Assembly: GCF_038502225.1 (NCBI RefSeq)
Contig: NC_091391.1
Span: 3,949,214 to 4,013,213, forward strand
Origin: Cherax quadricarinatus
Lineage: Eukaryota; Arthropoda; Malacostraca; Decapoda; Parastacidae
Length of the DNA: 64,000 nt
Direction: 5' to 3'
Made by a program: the position numbers and the translations under genes. Shown one piece after another: positions 50,860 to 63,518 of the stretch. Positions within the stretch are counted from its first letter, which is position 1. Each line of letters begins with the position of its first letter. The notes under the pieces were generated by a model. The model was not told the DNA's origin and made no database searches. It worked only from the letters and a program-made list of their open reading frames with translations.

Positions 50860-53800
50860 GGGTGTTAGTGGACTGGTGTGAGTCGCATCCTGGGTGTTAG
50901 TGGACTGGTGTGGGTCGCATCCTGGGTGTTAGTGGACTGGTGTGGGTCACATCCTGGGTGTTAGTGGACTGGTGTGGGTCGCATCCTGGGTGTTAGTGGA
51001 CTGGTGTGGGTCACATCCTGGGAGTTAGTGGACTGGTGTGGGTCACATCCTGGGTGTTAGTGGACTGGTGTGGGTCACATCCTGGGTGTTAGTGGACTGG
51101 TGTGGGTCACATCCTGGGTGTTAGTGGACTGGTGTGGGTCACATCCTGGGTGTTAGTGGACTGGTGTGGGTCACATCCTGGGTGTTAGTGGACTGGTGTG
51201 GGTCGCATCCTGGGTGTTAGTGGACTGGTGTGGGTGGCATCCTGGGTGTTAGTGGACTGGTGTGGGTCGCATCCTGGGTGTTAGTGGACTGGTGTGGGTC
51301 ACATCCTGGGTGTTAGTGGACTGGTGTGGGTCACATCCTGGGTGTTAGTGGACTGGTGTGGGTCGCATCCTGGGTGTTAGTGGACTGGTGTGGGTGGCAT
51401 CCTGGGTGTTAGTGGACTGGTATGGGTCGCATCCTGGGTGTTAGTGGACTGGTGTGGGTCGCATCCTGGGTGTTAGTGGACTGGTGTGGGCCACATCCTG
51501 GGTGTTAGTGGACTGGTGTGGGTCGCATCCTGGGTGTTAGTGGACTGGTGTGGGTCACATCCTGGGTGTTAGTGGACTGGTGTGGGTCACATCCTGGCTG
51601 GTGCGGGTCACATCCTGGGTGTTAGTGGACTGGTGTGGGTCGCATCCTGGGTGTTAGTGGACTGGTGTGGGTGGCATCCTGGGTGTTAGTGGACTGGTGT
51701 GGGTCGCATCCTGGGTGTTAGTGGACTGGTGTGGGTCACATCCTGGGTGTTAGTGGACTGGTGTGGGTCACATCCTGGGTGTTAGTGGACTGGTGTGGGT
51801 CACATCCTGGGTGTTAGTGGACTGGTGTGGGTCGCATCCTGGGTGTTAGTGGACTGGTGTGGGTCACATCCTGGGTGTTAGTGGACTGGTGTGGGTCGCA
51901 TCCTGGGTGTTAGTGGACTGGTGTGGGTCACATCCTGGGTGTTAGTGGACTGGTGTGGGCCACATCCTGGGTGTTAGTGGACTGGTGTGGGTCACATCCT
52001 GGGTGTTAGTGGACTGGTGTGGGTCACATCCTGGGTGTTAGTGGACTGGTGTGGGTCACATCCTGGGTGTTAGTGGACTGGTGTGGGTCACATCCTGGGT
52101 GTTAGTGGACTGGTGTGGGTCACATCCTGGGTGTTAGTGGACTGGTGTGGGTCACATCCTGGGTGTTAGTGGACTGGTGTGGGTCACATCCTGGGTGTTA
52201 GTGGACTGGTGTGGGTCACATCCTGGGTGTTAGTGGACTGGTGTGGGTCACATCCTGGGTGTTAGTGGACTGGTGTGGGTCACATCCTGGGTGTTAGTGG
52301 ACTGGTGTGGGTCACATCCTGGGTGTTAGTGGACTGGTGTGGGTCGCATCCTGGGTGTTAGTGGACTGGTGTGGGTCGCATCCTGGGTGTTAGTGGACTG
52401 GTGTGGGTCACATCCTGGGTGTTAGTGGACTGGTGTGGGTCACATCCTGGGTGTTAGTGGACTGGTGCGGGTCACATCCTGGGTGTTAGTGGACTGGTGT
52501 GGGTCGCATCCTGGGTGTTAGTGGACTGGTGTGGGTCACATCCTGGGTGTTAGTGGACTGGTGTGGGTCACATCCTGGGTGTTAGTGGACTGGTGTGGGT
52601 CACATCCTGGGAGTTAGTGGACTGGTGTGGGTCACATCCTGGGTGTTAGTGGACTGGTGTGGGTCACATCCTGGGTGTTAGTGGACTGGTGTGGGTCACA
52701 TTCTGGGTGTTAGTGGACTGGTGTGGGTCACATCCTGGGTGTTAGTGGACTGGTGTGGGTCATATCCTGGGAGTTAGTGGACTGGTGTGGGTTACATCCT
52801 GGGTGTTAGTGGACTGGTGTGGGTCACATCCTGGGAGTTAGTGGACTGGTGGGGGTCACATCCTGGGTGTTAGTGGACTGGTGTGGGTCACATCCTGGGT
52901 GTTAGTGGACTGGTGTGGGTCACATCCTGGGTGTTAGTGGACTGGTGTGGGTCACATCCTGGGTGTTAGTGGACTGGTGTGGGTCACATCCTGGGTGTTA
53001 GTGGACTGGTGTGGGTCACATCCTGGGTGTTAGTGGACTGGTGTGGGTCACATCCTGGGTGTTAGTGGACTGGTGTGGGTCACATCCTGGGTGTTAGTGG
53101 ACTGGTGTGGGTCACATCCTGGGTGTTAGTGGACTGGTGTGGGTCACATCCTGGGTGTTAGTGGACTGGTGTGGGTCACATCCTGGGTGTTAGTGGACTG
53201 GTGTGGGTCACATCCTGGGTGTTAGTGGACTGGTGTGGGTCACATCCTGGGTGTTAGTGGACTGGTGTGGGTCACATCCTGGGTGTTAGTGGACTGGTGT
53301 GGGTCACATCCTGGGTGTTAGTTAGTGGACTGGTGTGGGTCACATCCTGGGTGTTAGTGGACTGGTGTGGGTCACATCCTGGGTGTTAGTGGACTGGTGT
53401 GGGTCGCATCCTGGGTGTTAGTGGACTGGTGTGGGTCGCCTCCTGGGTGTTAGTGGACTGGTGTGGGTCACATCCTGGGTGTTAGTGGACTGGTGTGGGT
53501 CGCATCCTGGGTGTTAGTGGACTGGTGTGGGTCGCATCCTGGGTGTTAGTGGACTGGTGTGGGTCACATCCTGGGTGTTAGTGGACTGGTGTGGGTCACA
53601 TCCTGGGAGTTAGTGGACTGGTGTGGGTCACATCCTGGGTGTTAGTGGACTGGTGTGGGTCACATCCTGGGTGTTAGTGGACTGGTGTGGGTCACATCCT
53701 GGGTGTTAGTGGACTGGTGTGGGTCACATCCTGGGTGTTAGTGGACTGGTGTGGGTCGCATCCTGGGTGTTAGTGGACTGGTGTGGGTCACATCCTGGGT

Positions 53801-54383
53801 GTTAGTGGACTGGTGTGGGTCACATCCTGGCTGTTAGTGGACTGGTGTGGGTCACATCCTGGGTGTTAGTGGACTGGTGTGGGTCACATCCTGGCTGTTA
53901 GTGGACTGGTGTGGGTCACATCCTGGGTGTTAGTGGACTGGTGTGGGTCACATCCTGGGTGTTAGTGGACTGGTGTGGGTCACATCCTGGGTGTTAGTGG
54001 ACTGGTGTGGGTCACATCCTGGGTGTTAGTGGACTGGTGTGGGTCACATCCTGGGTGTTAGTGGACTGGTGTGGGTCACATCCTGGGTGTTAGTGGACTG
54101 GTGTGGGTCACATCCTGGGTGTTAGTGGACTGGTGTGGGTCGGGAGTTAGTGGACATCCTGGGTGTTAGTGGACTGGTGTGGGTCACATCCTGGGTGTTA
54201 GTGGACTGGTGTGGGTCACATCCTGGGTGTTAGTGGACTGGTGTGGGTCACATCCTGGGTGTTAGTGGACTGGTGTGGGTCACATCCTGGGTGTTAGTGG
54301 ACTGGTGTGGGTCACATCCTGGGTGTTAGTGGACTGGTGTGGGTCACATCCTGGGTGTTAGTGGACTGGTGTGGGTCGCCTCC
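50860..54383. repeat. 32-bp satellite grown inside SINE copy 3, about 110 copies
   Basis: The unit contains GGGTGTTAGTGGACTGGTGT and GGGTCACATCCT. It equals SINE copy 1 positions 3166-3197, where a CCTGGG direct repeat (3163-3168 and 3195-3200) is spaced exactly 32 bp. Early copies carry GTCGCATCC like the parent; later ones mostly GTCACATCC. Confidence 0.95.
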
Positions 54384-54762
54384 TCACTACAGTCAAAACA
54401 CTCCTGCCTCTCCCATGCCCTGACTCGACATGTCTCCCCCGCACATCCACGCAGGCGCAGAGCGAATCTTACAAATTATATTTCTTGACAGCCCATGTTG
54501 AGATGGTTTCGACAGCTTCTAGACCTCGTCTGCAGGGGCGGCTGTGCAGGCGATGAGTTGTTTACCTGGAGTTTACCTGGAGAGAGTTTTGTCCTTTTAA
54601 GTTAAGAATAAGTCTTTAAACTTAACTGGTAATGCCATTTCTCAACATCGAACCCGGTTGGTTCTGTTCAAAATACAATTTAGAACTACAGTAATGCATT
54701 AATCATGTATATCTACATTATAAAAATATATACAGTATAATTATGGGAATTTATTTTCCACA
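54384..54762. other. Unassigned spacer
   Basis: No convincing gene. TTTACCTGGAGTTTACCTGG at 54562 is a small duplicated interspersed-repeat motif. Confidence 0.4.
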
Positions 54763-55698
54763 CATGTACTTGTATACCTTGTACATGTACTTGTATACCT
54801 TGTACATGTACTTGTATACCTTGTACATGTACTTGTATACCTTGTACATGTACTTGTATACCTTGTACGTGTACTTGTATACCTTGTACATGTACTTGTA
54901 TACCTTGTACATGTACTTGTATACCTTGTACATGTACTTGTATACCTTGTACATGTACTTGTATACCTTGTACATGTACTTGTATACCTTGTACATGTAC
55001 TTGTATACCTTGTACATGTACTTGTATACCTTGTACATGTACTTGTATACCTTGTACATGTACTGGTATACCTTGTACATGTACTTGTATACCTTGTACG
55101 TGTACTTGTATACCTTGTACATGTACTTGTATACCTTGTACATGAACTTGTATACCTTGTACATGTACTTGTATACCTTGTACATGTACTTGTATACCTT
55201 GTACATGTACTTGTATACCTTGTACATGTACTTGTATACCTTGTACATGTACTTGTATACCTTGTACATGTACTTGAATACCTTGTACATGTACTTGTAT
55301 ACCTTGTACATGTACTTGTATACCTTGTACATATACTAGTATACCTTGTACATGTACTTGTATATCTTGTACATGTACTTGTATACCTTGTACATGTACT
55401 AGTATACCTTGTACATGTACTTGTATATCTTGTACATGTACTTGTATACCTTGTACATGTACTAGTACACCTTGTACATGTACTTGTATACCTTGTACAT
55501 GTACTTGTATACCTTGTACATGTACTTGTATACTTTGTACATATACTAGTATACCTTGTACATGTACTTGTATATCTTGTACATGTACTTGTATACCTTG
55601 TACATGTACTTGTATACCTTGTACATGTACTTGTATATCTTGTACATGTACTTGTATACCTTGTACATGTACTTGTATACCTTGTACATGTACTTGTA
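54763..55698. repeat. 21-bp minisatellite, about 45 copies
   Basis: Unit of 21 bp containing TTGTACATGTACTTGTATAC, with the palindrome GTACATGTAC in each copy. The length is a multiple of three, so long frames stay open on both strands; these are repeat translations. Confidence 0.95.
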
Positions 55699-55963
55699 GA
55701 AATAATGCTCTGCATACAAGGGGCTTTTGGCATGCACACCCAATCACTATATTTCTTTGTACACATATGTATCAAGTCCAAATAAAAAATAACCAAATGA
55801 ACAAATTATTCCTGTTTTTTCTCCGTTTGTTCAGCTTATTTTCTTAAGTTAGCGTTTAACCTTTTCTCTAGTTGTTAAAGAAAACGGAGGACGTCTGTTT
55901 ACGGTAACTACACTCATTAAAACTAATAATAATAGTAACACTAATAATCTACAAGTACGTCAT
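55699..55963. other. Unassigned spacer left of the hAT element
   Basis: AT-rich, no gene or repeat recognised. Confidence 0.4.
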
Positions 55964-56600
55964 CATGGGCCGGATTAAGAAGTCTCCGGGCCCTAGGCTA
56001 TTCAGATTGGCGGGGCCCCTTTGAGTTACGGGTAAGCGAAGCGACCCCTTCCAGCTTGGGGGTGGGGGCGTCGGTGTGAGCCTGTTTAAGGTCTAATTAA
56101 ATACATTCTGGCTATTTAGATTAAATTTAATAGGGAAAGTACATCAAGACAACCAAAACCATTTACCAACAGCCATTATAACTATCTTGTTAAATCATAC
56201 ATTTTAAAGAGAATAAACTCAAGACAGCATAGTATTACTAGATTAGGCTATTAAAGTAGTGACATCATGTACCTATTATATTCAGCATAACCACTACAGC
56301 ACTATTATTCCCTTTATAAATCACTGACCATTATTGTTATCATTGCATCATGCATAAGACTATCAAATCATATAACTCAAGAAAGTAAAGAATTGTTTAT
56401 ATTCACAGGCACTTCTTAAATAAACTTTTTTCTGGGTTTCATATTGGCAAAATCATCAATTATATTCTGAAAATCAATATTTCTTGTTAGATCAGACTCA
56501 ATGGTCAACAAGGCTAGGTTACACAACTTGTCTTGGCTCATTGTAACAGAAAATGAACGTTCTCCTTCACAGTTAGTAGCTGGAAGTGTTAGGTAAAGGC

Positions 56601-57210
56601 GATACACTATGTCAACATTATGGAAGGTTTCTGATACACTATGTCAACATTATGGAAGGTTTCTGATACACTATGTCAACATTATGGAAGGTTTCTGATA
56701 CACTATGTCAACATTATGGAAGGTTTCTGATACACTATGTCAACATTATGGAAGGTTTCTGATACACTATGTCAACATTAGGGAAGGTTTCTGATACACT
56801 ATGTCAACATTATGGAAGGTTTCTGATACACTATGTCAACATTATGGAAGGTTACTGATACACTATGTCAACATTATGGAAGGTTTCTGATACACTATGT
56901 CAACATTATGGAAGGTTTCTGATACACTATGTCAACATTATGGAAGGTTTCTGATACACTATGTCAACATTATGGAAGGTTTCTGATACACTATGTCAAC
57001 ATTATGGAAGGTTTCTGATACACTATGTCAACATTATGGAAGGTTTCTGATACACTATGTCAACATTAGGGAAGGTTACTGATACACTATGTCAACATTA
57101 TGGAAGGTTACTGATACACTATGTCAACATTAGGGAAGGTTTCTGATACACTATGTCAACATTAAGTAAGGTTTCTGAGACACTATGTCAACATTATGGA
57201 AGGTTTCTGA
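56601..57210. repeat. 32-bp coding-derived minisatellite in the hAT transposase, about 19 copies
   Basis: The unit contains GATACACTATGTCAACATTA and TGGAAGGTTTCT. On the minus strand it is the transposase's own ETFHNVDIV codons. 32 bp is not a multiple of three, and the repeat has stops in reverse, so the expansion destroys the dimerisation domain. Confidence 0.95.
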
Positions 57211-59330
57211 GATACCTGCATTTCTTAAATGTTTCAAAGCAGCTGAGGGCGCACATTTTTCAGGTGGAGCTTTAATCTGATTCATATACCCAGAAAAATG
57301 AACTATTTCTTCAACAAATGTGTCCTGAACATCTGCTGAAAGGTGTTGTTGCAACTTTAATGCAGCTTCTCTCAATTCTGCATCTGGCACAGTAGTAATT
57401 TTGAACAGAAATCCAAACTTGTCATTGAGATTCTGCTAGATTTCTTTTCTTTTCACCAATTCTGTAATCAGTGAATCCAGAATGACGAAGTATGTAGCTG
57501 TCTTACATTTCTGCCTTGGTAGCAACACAATTTCATTGTCTGGGTCTTCAAAATTGCGTTTCCTCTTCCTTGACCGCTGATGATCAGCCCGGTAACTGTA
57601 GTCTTTCACCAGCAGTTTAGCTTTCTCTTCAAACATTTCAAAAGCTTCATCATTGCGAAGTGAGCTTACAAATTCCACTAAGCCTGCATAGAGGTTAGCA
57701 CAAGTAGGCATTTCAATTTCAATTTTCTGAAGTGTCTTGTTCGTGGCATTTAACCGTTCCAGTATACAGTCCCAAAGCACACAGAGTAAGGCCAATTCTA
57801 AATCTTCCAATTTTGATGCTAAGTTGGCTGCTTCGCTTCTTGTAGTTGCTGTCTGGTCTTCATCCTCTGCTATTTGGATCAAAGCAGAACGTATTTCAGC
57901 AAAGCTGTCTTTCAAAGCATGTGTTGCATCATGCTGCGCTGACCACCTTCTTGTTGATAATTATTTGATGACATCTCCATGAATGGTTGACTTGAGTATA
58001 CTCCACCGATGCGTTGAAGCAGAGAAAAAATTAAAGAGTGCTTGTAAAAGTCCAAAAAATGAAACTGCAGCGACACAACACTCCGCAGCACATGACCCAA
58101 CAAGATTAAGAGAATGTGCTGAGCAGGGCACATATTCAGCAAGTGGGTTGATTTGCTTGATACGGGCTTGCAATCCATTATATTTACCCGACATGTTACT
58201 TGCATTGTCGTAGCTCTGGCCCCGGCAATCCATAATAGAGAGATCAAGTTCAAGCAGAGTATCCAGTACTACATTCATCATTGTTTCTCCATCATGGCCT
58301 GAAAGAGGAATGAATTTTATAAAGCGCTCTACAGGCTTACCACTGGAGTCGACAAAGCGAACAATGAATGTCAATTGATCTGTATGTGAAATATCTGGTG
58401 TTGAATCTACACTTATTGCAAAGTATTTAGCAGTTTTCACAGCTGCTATGATGTTATTGAGGACCTTCTTAGTCATCAGTTCAATAAATTCATTGCATAT
58501 AGTAGATGACATGTAAGATACAGTGCCTCTTCCTGCATTCCCAAGGCGTGACACATGATTTGCTAAGAATGGATCGAATTGTGCTAACAGTTCTATGATC
58601 CCTAGGAAACTGCCATTGTTTTCCGAACCAAAAACCTCATTTTCTCCACGGAAAGCAAGTCCTCTTAGAGCTAAGAATTTTACAACAGCAACAACTTTCT
58701 AGAACTTTTCTCCAATAAGTGCGCTCTTTTTCCGTTTGATTTTCCAAATGAGAATCCAATAAGCCTTTTTTCTGTGCACGAAATACACTGGCTAAAATGC
58801 AGCTCCTGTGAGTGGTGCTGTTTTCATGTTCCTCGAAACGCTTGGAATTTTTCCAGTCATTAAACCCCTGTGTGAAGGTATTTTCTTTGGTAGAAAATAG
58901 CTTGCATGCTGAACAGTACACTTTTCCTGAGCTTTCAGAGTATACCATCCATGATCTTTTCACAGTTTCTGAATTTGCAAGCTTCCTATAAAACATAGAT
59001 GACTTTAAACAACGACGACTTCCATCGTCATAAATCCTTGCTGATTTCCTAAAGTCAATGTTCAGAGTTTGACTGAAGTTTTCTGCAATGAAAGCATTAC
59101 GTAGAGAATCTGGGATTACATTTGGCCATGAGGCAGGATCTTTTAAGACAAATCCTGTGGATGAAATGTCCGTTGAGACATAGAGAGGAGACAGAAAAGA
59201 AGTAGACGCTGGCTGAGAAATAATGGAGGGAGGGTTTCCTGTATGATCTGACGTGTTGATAAATTAGACACATGTGCAACTCTTGGGTGATAAATTAGAC
59301 ACATATGCAACTCTTGGGTATCTTTATTGA

Positions 59331-59365
59331 GGAAACGTTTCGCCACACAGTGGCTTCATCAGTCC
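59331..59365 (-). ncRNA. Hammerhead-type ribozyme motif, GGA family
   Basis: Minus strand: GGA, CUGAUGA, extra A, GCCAC/GUGGC, GAA-ACGU-U, UCC, then AATAAA after two bases. Same sequence as the motif at 6091-6125, 53 kb away. Confidence 0.75.
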
Positions 59366-59796
59366 ATACAAAGGAGAATCTTGAAGAACAGGAGGAGAAT
59401 GAGGTAATCAGTCCCTCAACCTTGAGTCGATGTGGTCAGTCCATCAATCTTGAATAGAATACGGCATACATGCTGAGAAGGAGCTTATAAACCGTTGGCA
59501 GGAGAGGTGCAGAAGTCATAGGTCGTGTAACATTTGTTCAATGTTGAAGTAGGTCGTGCCCAAGAATTAGGCAAGCGAAGAATTCCCAAGTATTAAGATC
59601 CCAAGAAGTTGCAGTGTCTGACAGGTTTGTAGATGAATGGTTCAGAGAACCGACATGTTGATAAATTAGACACATATGCAACTCTTGGGTATCTTTATTG
59701 AGGAAACGTAAAGATTGATGGACTGACCACATCGACTCAAGGTTGAGGGACTGATTACCTCATTCTTCTCCTGTTCTTCAAGTTTCTCCTACGTAT

Positions 59797-59831
59797 GGAC
59801 TGATGAAGCCACTGTGTGGCGAAACGTTTCC
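59797..59831 (+). ncRNA. Hammerhead-type ribozyme motif, GGA family
   Basis: GGA 59797-59799, CUGAUGA 59800-59806, GCCAC/GUGGC, GAA-ACGU-U, UCC 59829-59831. The downstream signal is AATAAT rather than AATAAA. Confidence 0.74.
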
Positions 59832-60149
59832 TCAATAATGATACCCAAGAGTTGCACATGTGTCTAATTTATCAACATGTCGGTTCTCTGAACCATTCAT
59901 CTACAAATGATCTGACGTATCTGCAGATTCAACTGTACTGGTAACATCAGAAACTGTTTTCGTGAGCATGTCTGTGATCTTTCTGCAGCTTCCTACATCT
60001 TTCTTCTTCTGTTCTTCTTCTTAAATTTTCTTCTTTCTTTTCTGTGACCCACTCGCATAAGAACGTCCAACATCACGTTCACGAGATGCCATAATGAGGA
60101 TGTACCACTGTCTGTAATCATGCAAATACAAACTTTTCAATATCGATTA

Positions 60150-60240
60150 TCATTAATTGTTTAATTATTATTAATTTTTTAATTATTATTATTTTTTTAA
60201 TTATTATTAATTTTTTAATTATTATTATTTTTTTTTGTCA
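60150..60240. repeat. AT-rich low-complexity tract (TTAATTATT)
   Basis: Alternating TTAATTATTATT and T-runs between the transposase start and the 32-bp array. Any promoter of the transposase would lie upstream of 60092, in or beyond this tract; none is identifiable. Confidence 0.85.
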
Positions 60241-60252
60241 ATTGGGGGGATA

Positions 60253-63200
60253 TCAGCTGTTCTGATGTAAACAAAGGCGTGAACACAGCTGTTCTGATGT
60301 AAACAAAGGCGTGAACACAGCTGTTCTGATGTAAACAAAGGCGTGAACACAGCTGTTCTGATGTAAACAAAGGCGTGAACACAGCTGTTCTGATGTAAAC
60401 GAAGGCGTGAACACAGCTGTTCTGATGTAAACAAAGGCGTGAACACAGCTGTTCTGATGTAAACAAAGGCGCGAACACAGCTGTTCTGATGTAAACAAAG
60501 GCGTGAACACAGCTGTTCTGATGTAAACAAAGGCGTGAACACAGCTGTTCTGATGTAAACAAAGGCGTGAACACAGCTGTTCTGATGTAAACAAAGGCGT
60601 GAACACAGCTGTTCTGATGTAAACAAAGGCGTGAACACAGCTGTTCTGATGTAAACAAAGGCGTGAACACAGCTGTTCTGATGTAAACAAAGGCGTGAAC
60701 ACAGCTGTTCTGATGTAAACAAAGGCGTGAACACAGCTGTTCTGATGTAAACAAAGGCGTGAACACAGCTGTTCTGATGTAAACAAAGGCGTGAACACAG
60801 CTGTTCCGATGTAAACAAAGGCGTGAACACAGCTGTTCTGATGTAAACAAAGGCGTGAACACAGCTGTTCTGATGTAAACAAAGGCGTGAACACAGCTGT
60901 TCTGATGTAAACAAAGGCGTGAACACAGCTGTTCTGATGTAAACAAAGGCGTGAACACAGCTGTTCTGATGTAAACAAAGGCGTGAACACAGCTGTTCTG
61001 ATGTAAACAAAGGCGTGAACACAGCTGTTCTGATGTAAACAAAGGCGTGAACACAGCTGTTCTGATGTAAACAAAGGCGTGAACACAGCTGTTCTGATGT
61101 AAACAAAGGCGTGAACACAGCTGTTCTGATGTAAACAAAGGCGTGAACACAGCTGTTCTGATGTAAACAAAGGCGTGAACACAGCTGTTCTGATGTAAAC
61201 AAAGGCGTGAACACAGCTGTTCTGATGTAAACAAAGGCGTGAACACAGCTGTTCTGATGTAAACAAAGGCGTGAACACAGCTGTTCTGATGTAAACAAAG
61301 GCGTGAACACAGCTGTTCTGATGTAAACAAAGGCGTGAACACAGCTGTTCTGATGTAAACAAAGGCGCGAACACAGCTGTTCTGATGTAAACAAAGGCGT
61401 GAACACAGCTGTTCTGATGTAAACAAAGGCGTGAACACAGCTGTTCTGATGTAAACAAAGGCGTGAACACAGCTGTTCTGATGTAAACAAAGGCGTGAAC
61501 ACAGCTGTTCTGATGTAAACAAAGGCGTGAACACAGCTGTTCTGATGTAAACAAAGGCGTGAACACAGCTGTTCTGATGTAAACAAAGGCGTGAACACAG
61601 CTGTTCCGATGTAAACAAAGGCGTGAACACAGCTGTTCTGATGTAAACAAAGGCGTGAACACAGCTGTTCCGATGTAAACAAAGGCGTGAACACAGCTGT
61701 TCTGATGTAAACAAAGGCGTGAACACAGCTGTTCTGATGTAAACAAAGGCGTGAACACAGCTGTTCTGATGTAAACAAAGGCGTGAACACAGCTGTTCTG
61801 ATGTAAACAAAGGCGTGAACACAGCTGTTCTGATGTAAACAAAGGCGTGAACACAGCTGTTCTGATGTAAACGAAGGCGTGAACACAGCTGTTCTGATGT
61901 AAACGAAGGCGTGAACACAGCTGTTCTGATGTAAACGAAGGCGTGAACACAGCTGTTCTGATGTAAACGAAGGCGTGAACACAGCTGTTCTGATGTAAAC
62001 GAAGGCGTGAACACAGCTGTTCTGATGTAAACGAAGGCGTGAACACAGCTGTTCTGATGTAAACGAAGGCGTGAACACAGCTGTTCTGATGTAAACGAAG
62101 GCCTGAACACAGCTGTTCTGATGTAAACGAAGGCGTGAACACAGCTGTTCTGATGTAAACGAAGGCGTGAACACAGCTGTTCTGAAGTAAACGAAGGCGT
62201 GAACACAGCTGTTCTGATGTAAACAAAGGCGTGAACACAGCTGTTCTGATGTAAACGAAGGCGTGAACACAGCTGTTCTGATGTAAACAAAGGCGTGAAC
62301 ACAGCTGTTCTGATGTAAACAAAGGCGTGAACACAGCTGTTCTGATGTAAACAAAGGCGTGAACACAGCTGTTCTGATGTAAACAAAGACGTGAACACAG
62401 CTGTTCTGATGTAAACAAAGGCGTGAACACAGCTGTTCTGATGTAAACAAAGGCGTGAACACAGCTGTTCTGATGTAAACAAAGGCGTGAACACAGCTGT
62501 TCTGATGTAAACAAAGGCGTGAACACAGCTGTTCTGATGTAAACAAAGGCGTGAACACAGCTGTTCTGATGTAAACAAAGGCGTGAACACAGCTGTTCTG
62601 ATGTAAACAAAGGCGTGAACACAGCTGTTCTGATGTAAACGAAGGCGTGAACACAGCTGTTCTGATGTAAACAAAGGCGTGAACACAGCTGTTCTGATGT
62701 AAACGAAGGCGTGAACACAGCTGTTCTGATGTAAACAAAGGCGTGAACACAGCTGTTCTGATGTAAACAAAGGCGTGAACACAGCTGTTCTGATGTAAAC
62801 AAAGGCGTGAACACAGCTGTTCTGATGTAAACAAAGGCGTGAACACAGCTGTTCTGATGTAAACAAAGGCGTGAACACAGCTGTTCTGATGTAAACAAAG
62901 GCGTGAACACAGCTGTTCTGATGTAAACAAAGGCGTGAACACAGCTGTTCTGATGTAAACAAAGGCGTGAACACAGCTGTTCTGATGTAAACAAAGGCGT
63001 GAACACAGCTGTTCTGATGTAAACAAAGGCGTGAACACAGCTGTTCTGATGTAAACAAAGGCGTGAACACAGCTGTTCTGATGTAAACAAAGGCGTGAAC
63101 ACAGCTGTCCTGATGTAAACAAAGGCGTGAACACAGCTGTTCTGATGTAAACAAAGGCGTGAACACAGCTGTTCTGATGTAAACAAAGGCGTGAAGACAG

Positions 63201-63289
63201 CTGTTCTGATGTAACCAAAGGCGTGAACACAGCTGTTCTGATGTAAACAAAGGCGTGAACACAGCTGTTCTGATGTAAACAAAGGCGTG
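60253..63289. repeat. 32-bp satellite inside the hAT element, about 95 copies
   Basis: The unit contains ACAGCTGTTCTGATGTAAAC and AAAGGCGTGAAC. A run of about ten consecutive copies (61.87-62.21 kb) carries AAACG instead of AAACA, with single copies nearby. It is open in all three minus frames for over 1000 aa with one shared 32-residue peptide repeat; not a gene. Confidence 0.97.
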
Positions 63290-63450
63290 TTGAGTGTTGC
63301 CATCTATGGTTCGGTTTATTTATTTTTATTTTATTTTATTTCATTGTTTATTTTTGTTTTGATTAATTTTTAAAAATCAATTTTACTCTCCTCCATTCTT
63401 ATGTTCTTATGACATTCCTCAGGTCACGTGCGTCACACCTCACTCTCCGC

Positions 63451-63460
63451 CTATATATAA
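63451..63460 (+). promoter_or_regulatory. TATA-like box of the AGAA-family pLTR
   Basis: TATATATAAT, about 32 bp upstream of the ribozyme motif, in the position expected from the other pLTRs. Confidence 0.3.
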
Positions 63461-63482
63461 TGTCTTTCTACCTCTGTATGTT

Positions 63483-63518
63483 AGAAGTGATCAAGGTCCC
63501 AGGACCGAAACGTTTTCT
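63483..63518 (+). ncRNA. Hammerhead-type ribozyme motif, G3-C8 family
   Basis: Stem I AGAA (63483-63486), core GUGAUCA (63487-63493), extra A, stem II GGUC/GACC, GAA-ACGU-U, stem I partner UUCU (63515-63518), then AATAAA. The core 3-8 pair is reversed to G-C. Confidence 0.68.

Larger units (their letters stand above)
59242..59917. mobile_element. Composite pLTR insertion (GGA family) in the transposase, with 11-bp duplication
   Basis: ATGATCTGACG stands at 59242-59252 and 59907-59917; the 654 bp between (59253-59906) interrupt the transposase frame exactly. Content: a minus pLTR with ribozyme (59331-59365); a second start with border hairpin GGTTC-AGA-GAACC-GACA (about 59638-59655) whose ribozyme region is cut at AAACGT (59712); then a plus-oriented half with ribozyme (59797-59831) and the reversed border hairpin (about 59879-59895). 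A 31-bp tandem duplication lies at 59253-59315. Confidence 0.88.
56416..60092 (-). pseudogene. hAT transposase (TTF zinc finger, DUF4371, hAT C-terminal), broken
   Basis: The start ATG (60092-60090) opens MASRERDVGRSYASGSQKRK, with an in-frame stop at codon 24. After a pLTR insertion the frame resumes (59241), including FVLKDPASWPNVIPDSLRNA. A TTF-type zinc finger follows (58996-58790; RSWMVYSES...YCSACKLF...HENSTTH). A one-base frameshift near 58700 leads into the DUF4371/RNase H-like core (58554-57961; YFAISVDSTPD and GQSYDNASNMSG, with candidate catalytic Asp residues). Nonsense codons stand at 57963-57961 and about 57438. The hAT dimerisation domain is split: ISETFHNVD (about 57200), then a 32-bp array, then YRLYLTLPATNCEGERSFS to the stop at 56416. 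These proteins excise and insert transposons by cut and paste; similar ones are annotated as ZMYM1-like. It cannot encode a full transposase now. No introns are apparent. Confidence 0.88.

Noticed and set aside
54713..55796. Thr/Cys/Tyr-rich and Val/Gln-rich frames of about 350 aa
   Set aside because: 21-bp array open in several frames on both strands.
60253..63289. CRISPR-like array (32-bp repeat, many copies)
   Set aside because: No spacers: units are directly joined. Eukaryotic context and no cas genes.
60215..63303. Three minus-strand frames over 1000 aa
   Set aside because: Same reason: a 32-bp array open in every frame, with flanks belonging to a hAT element.
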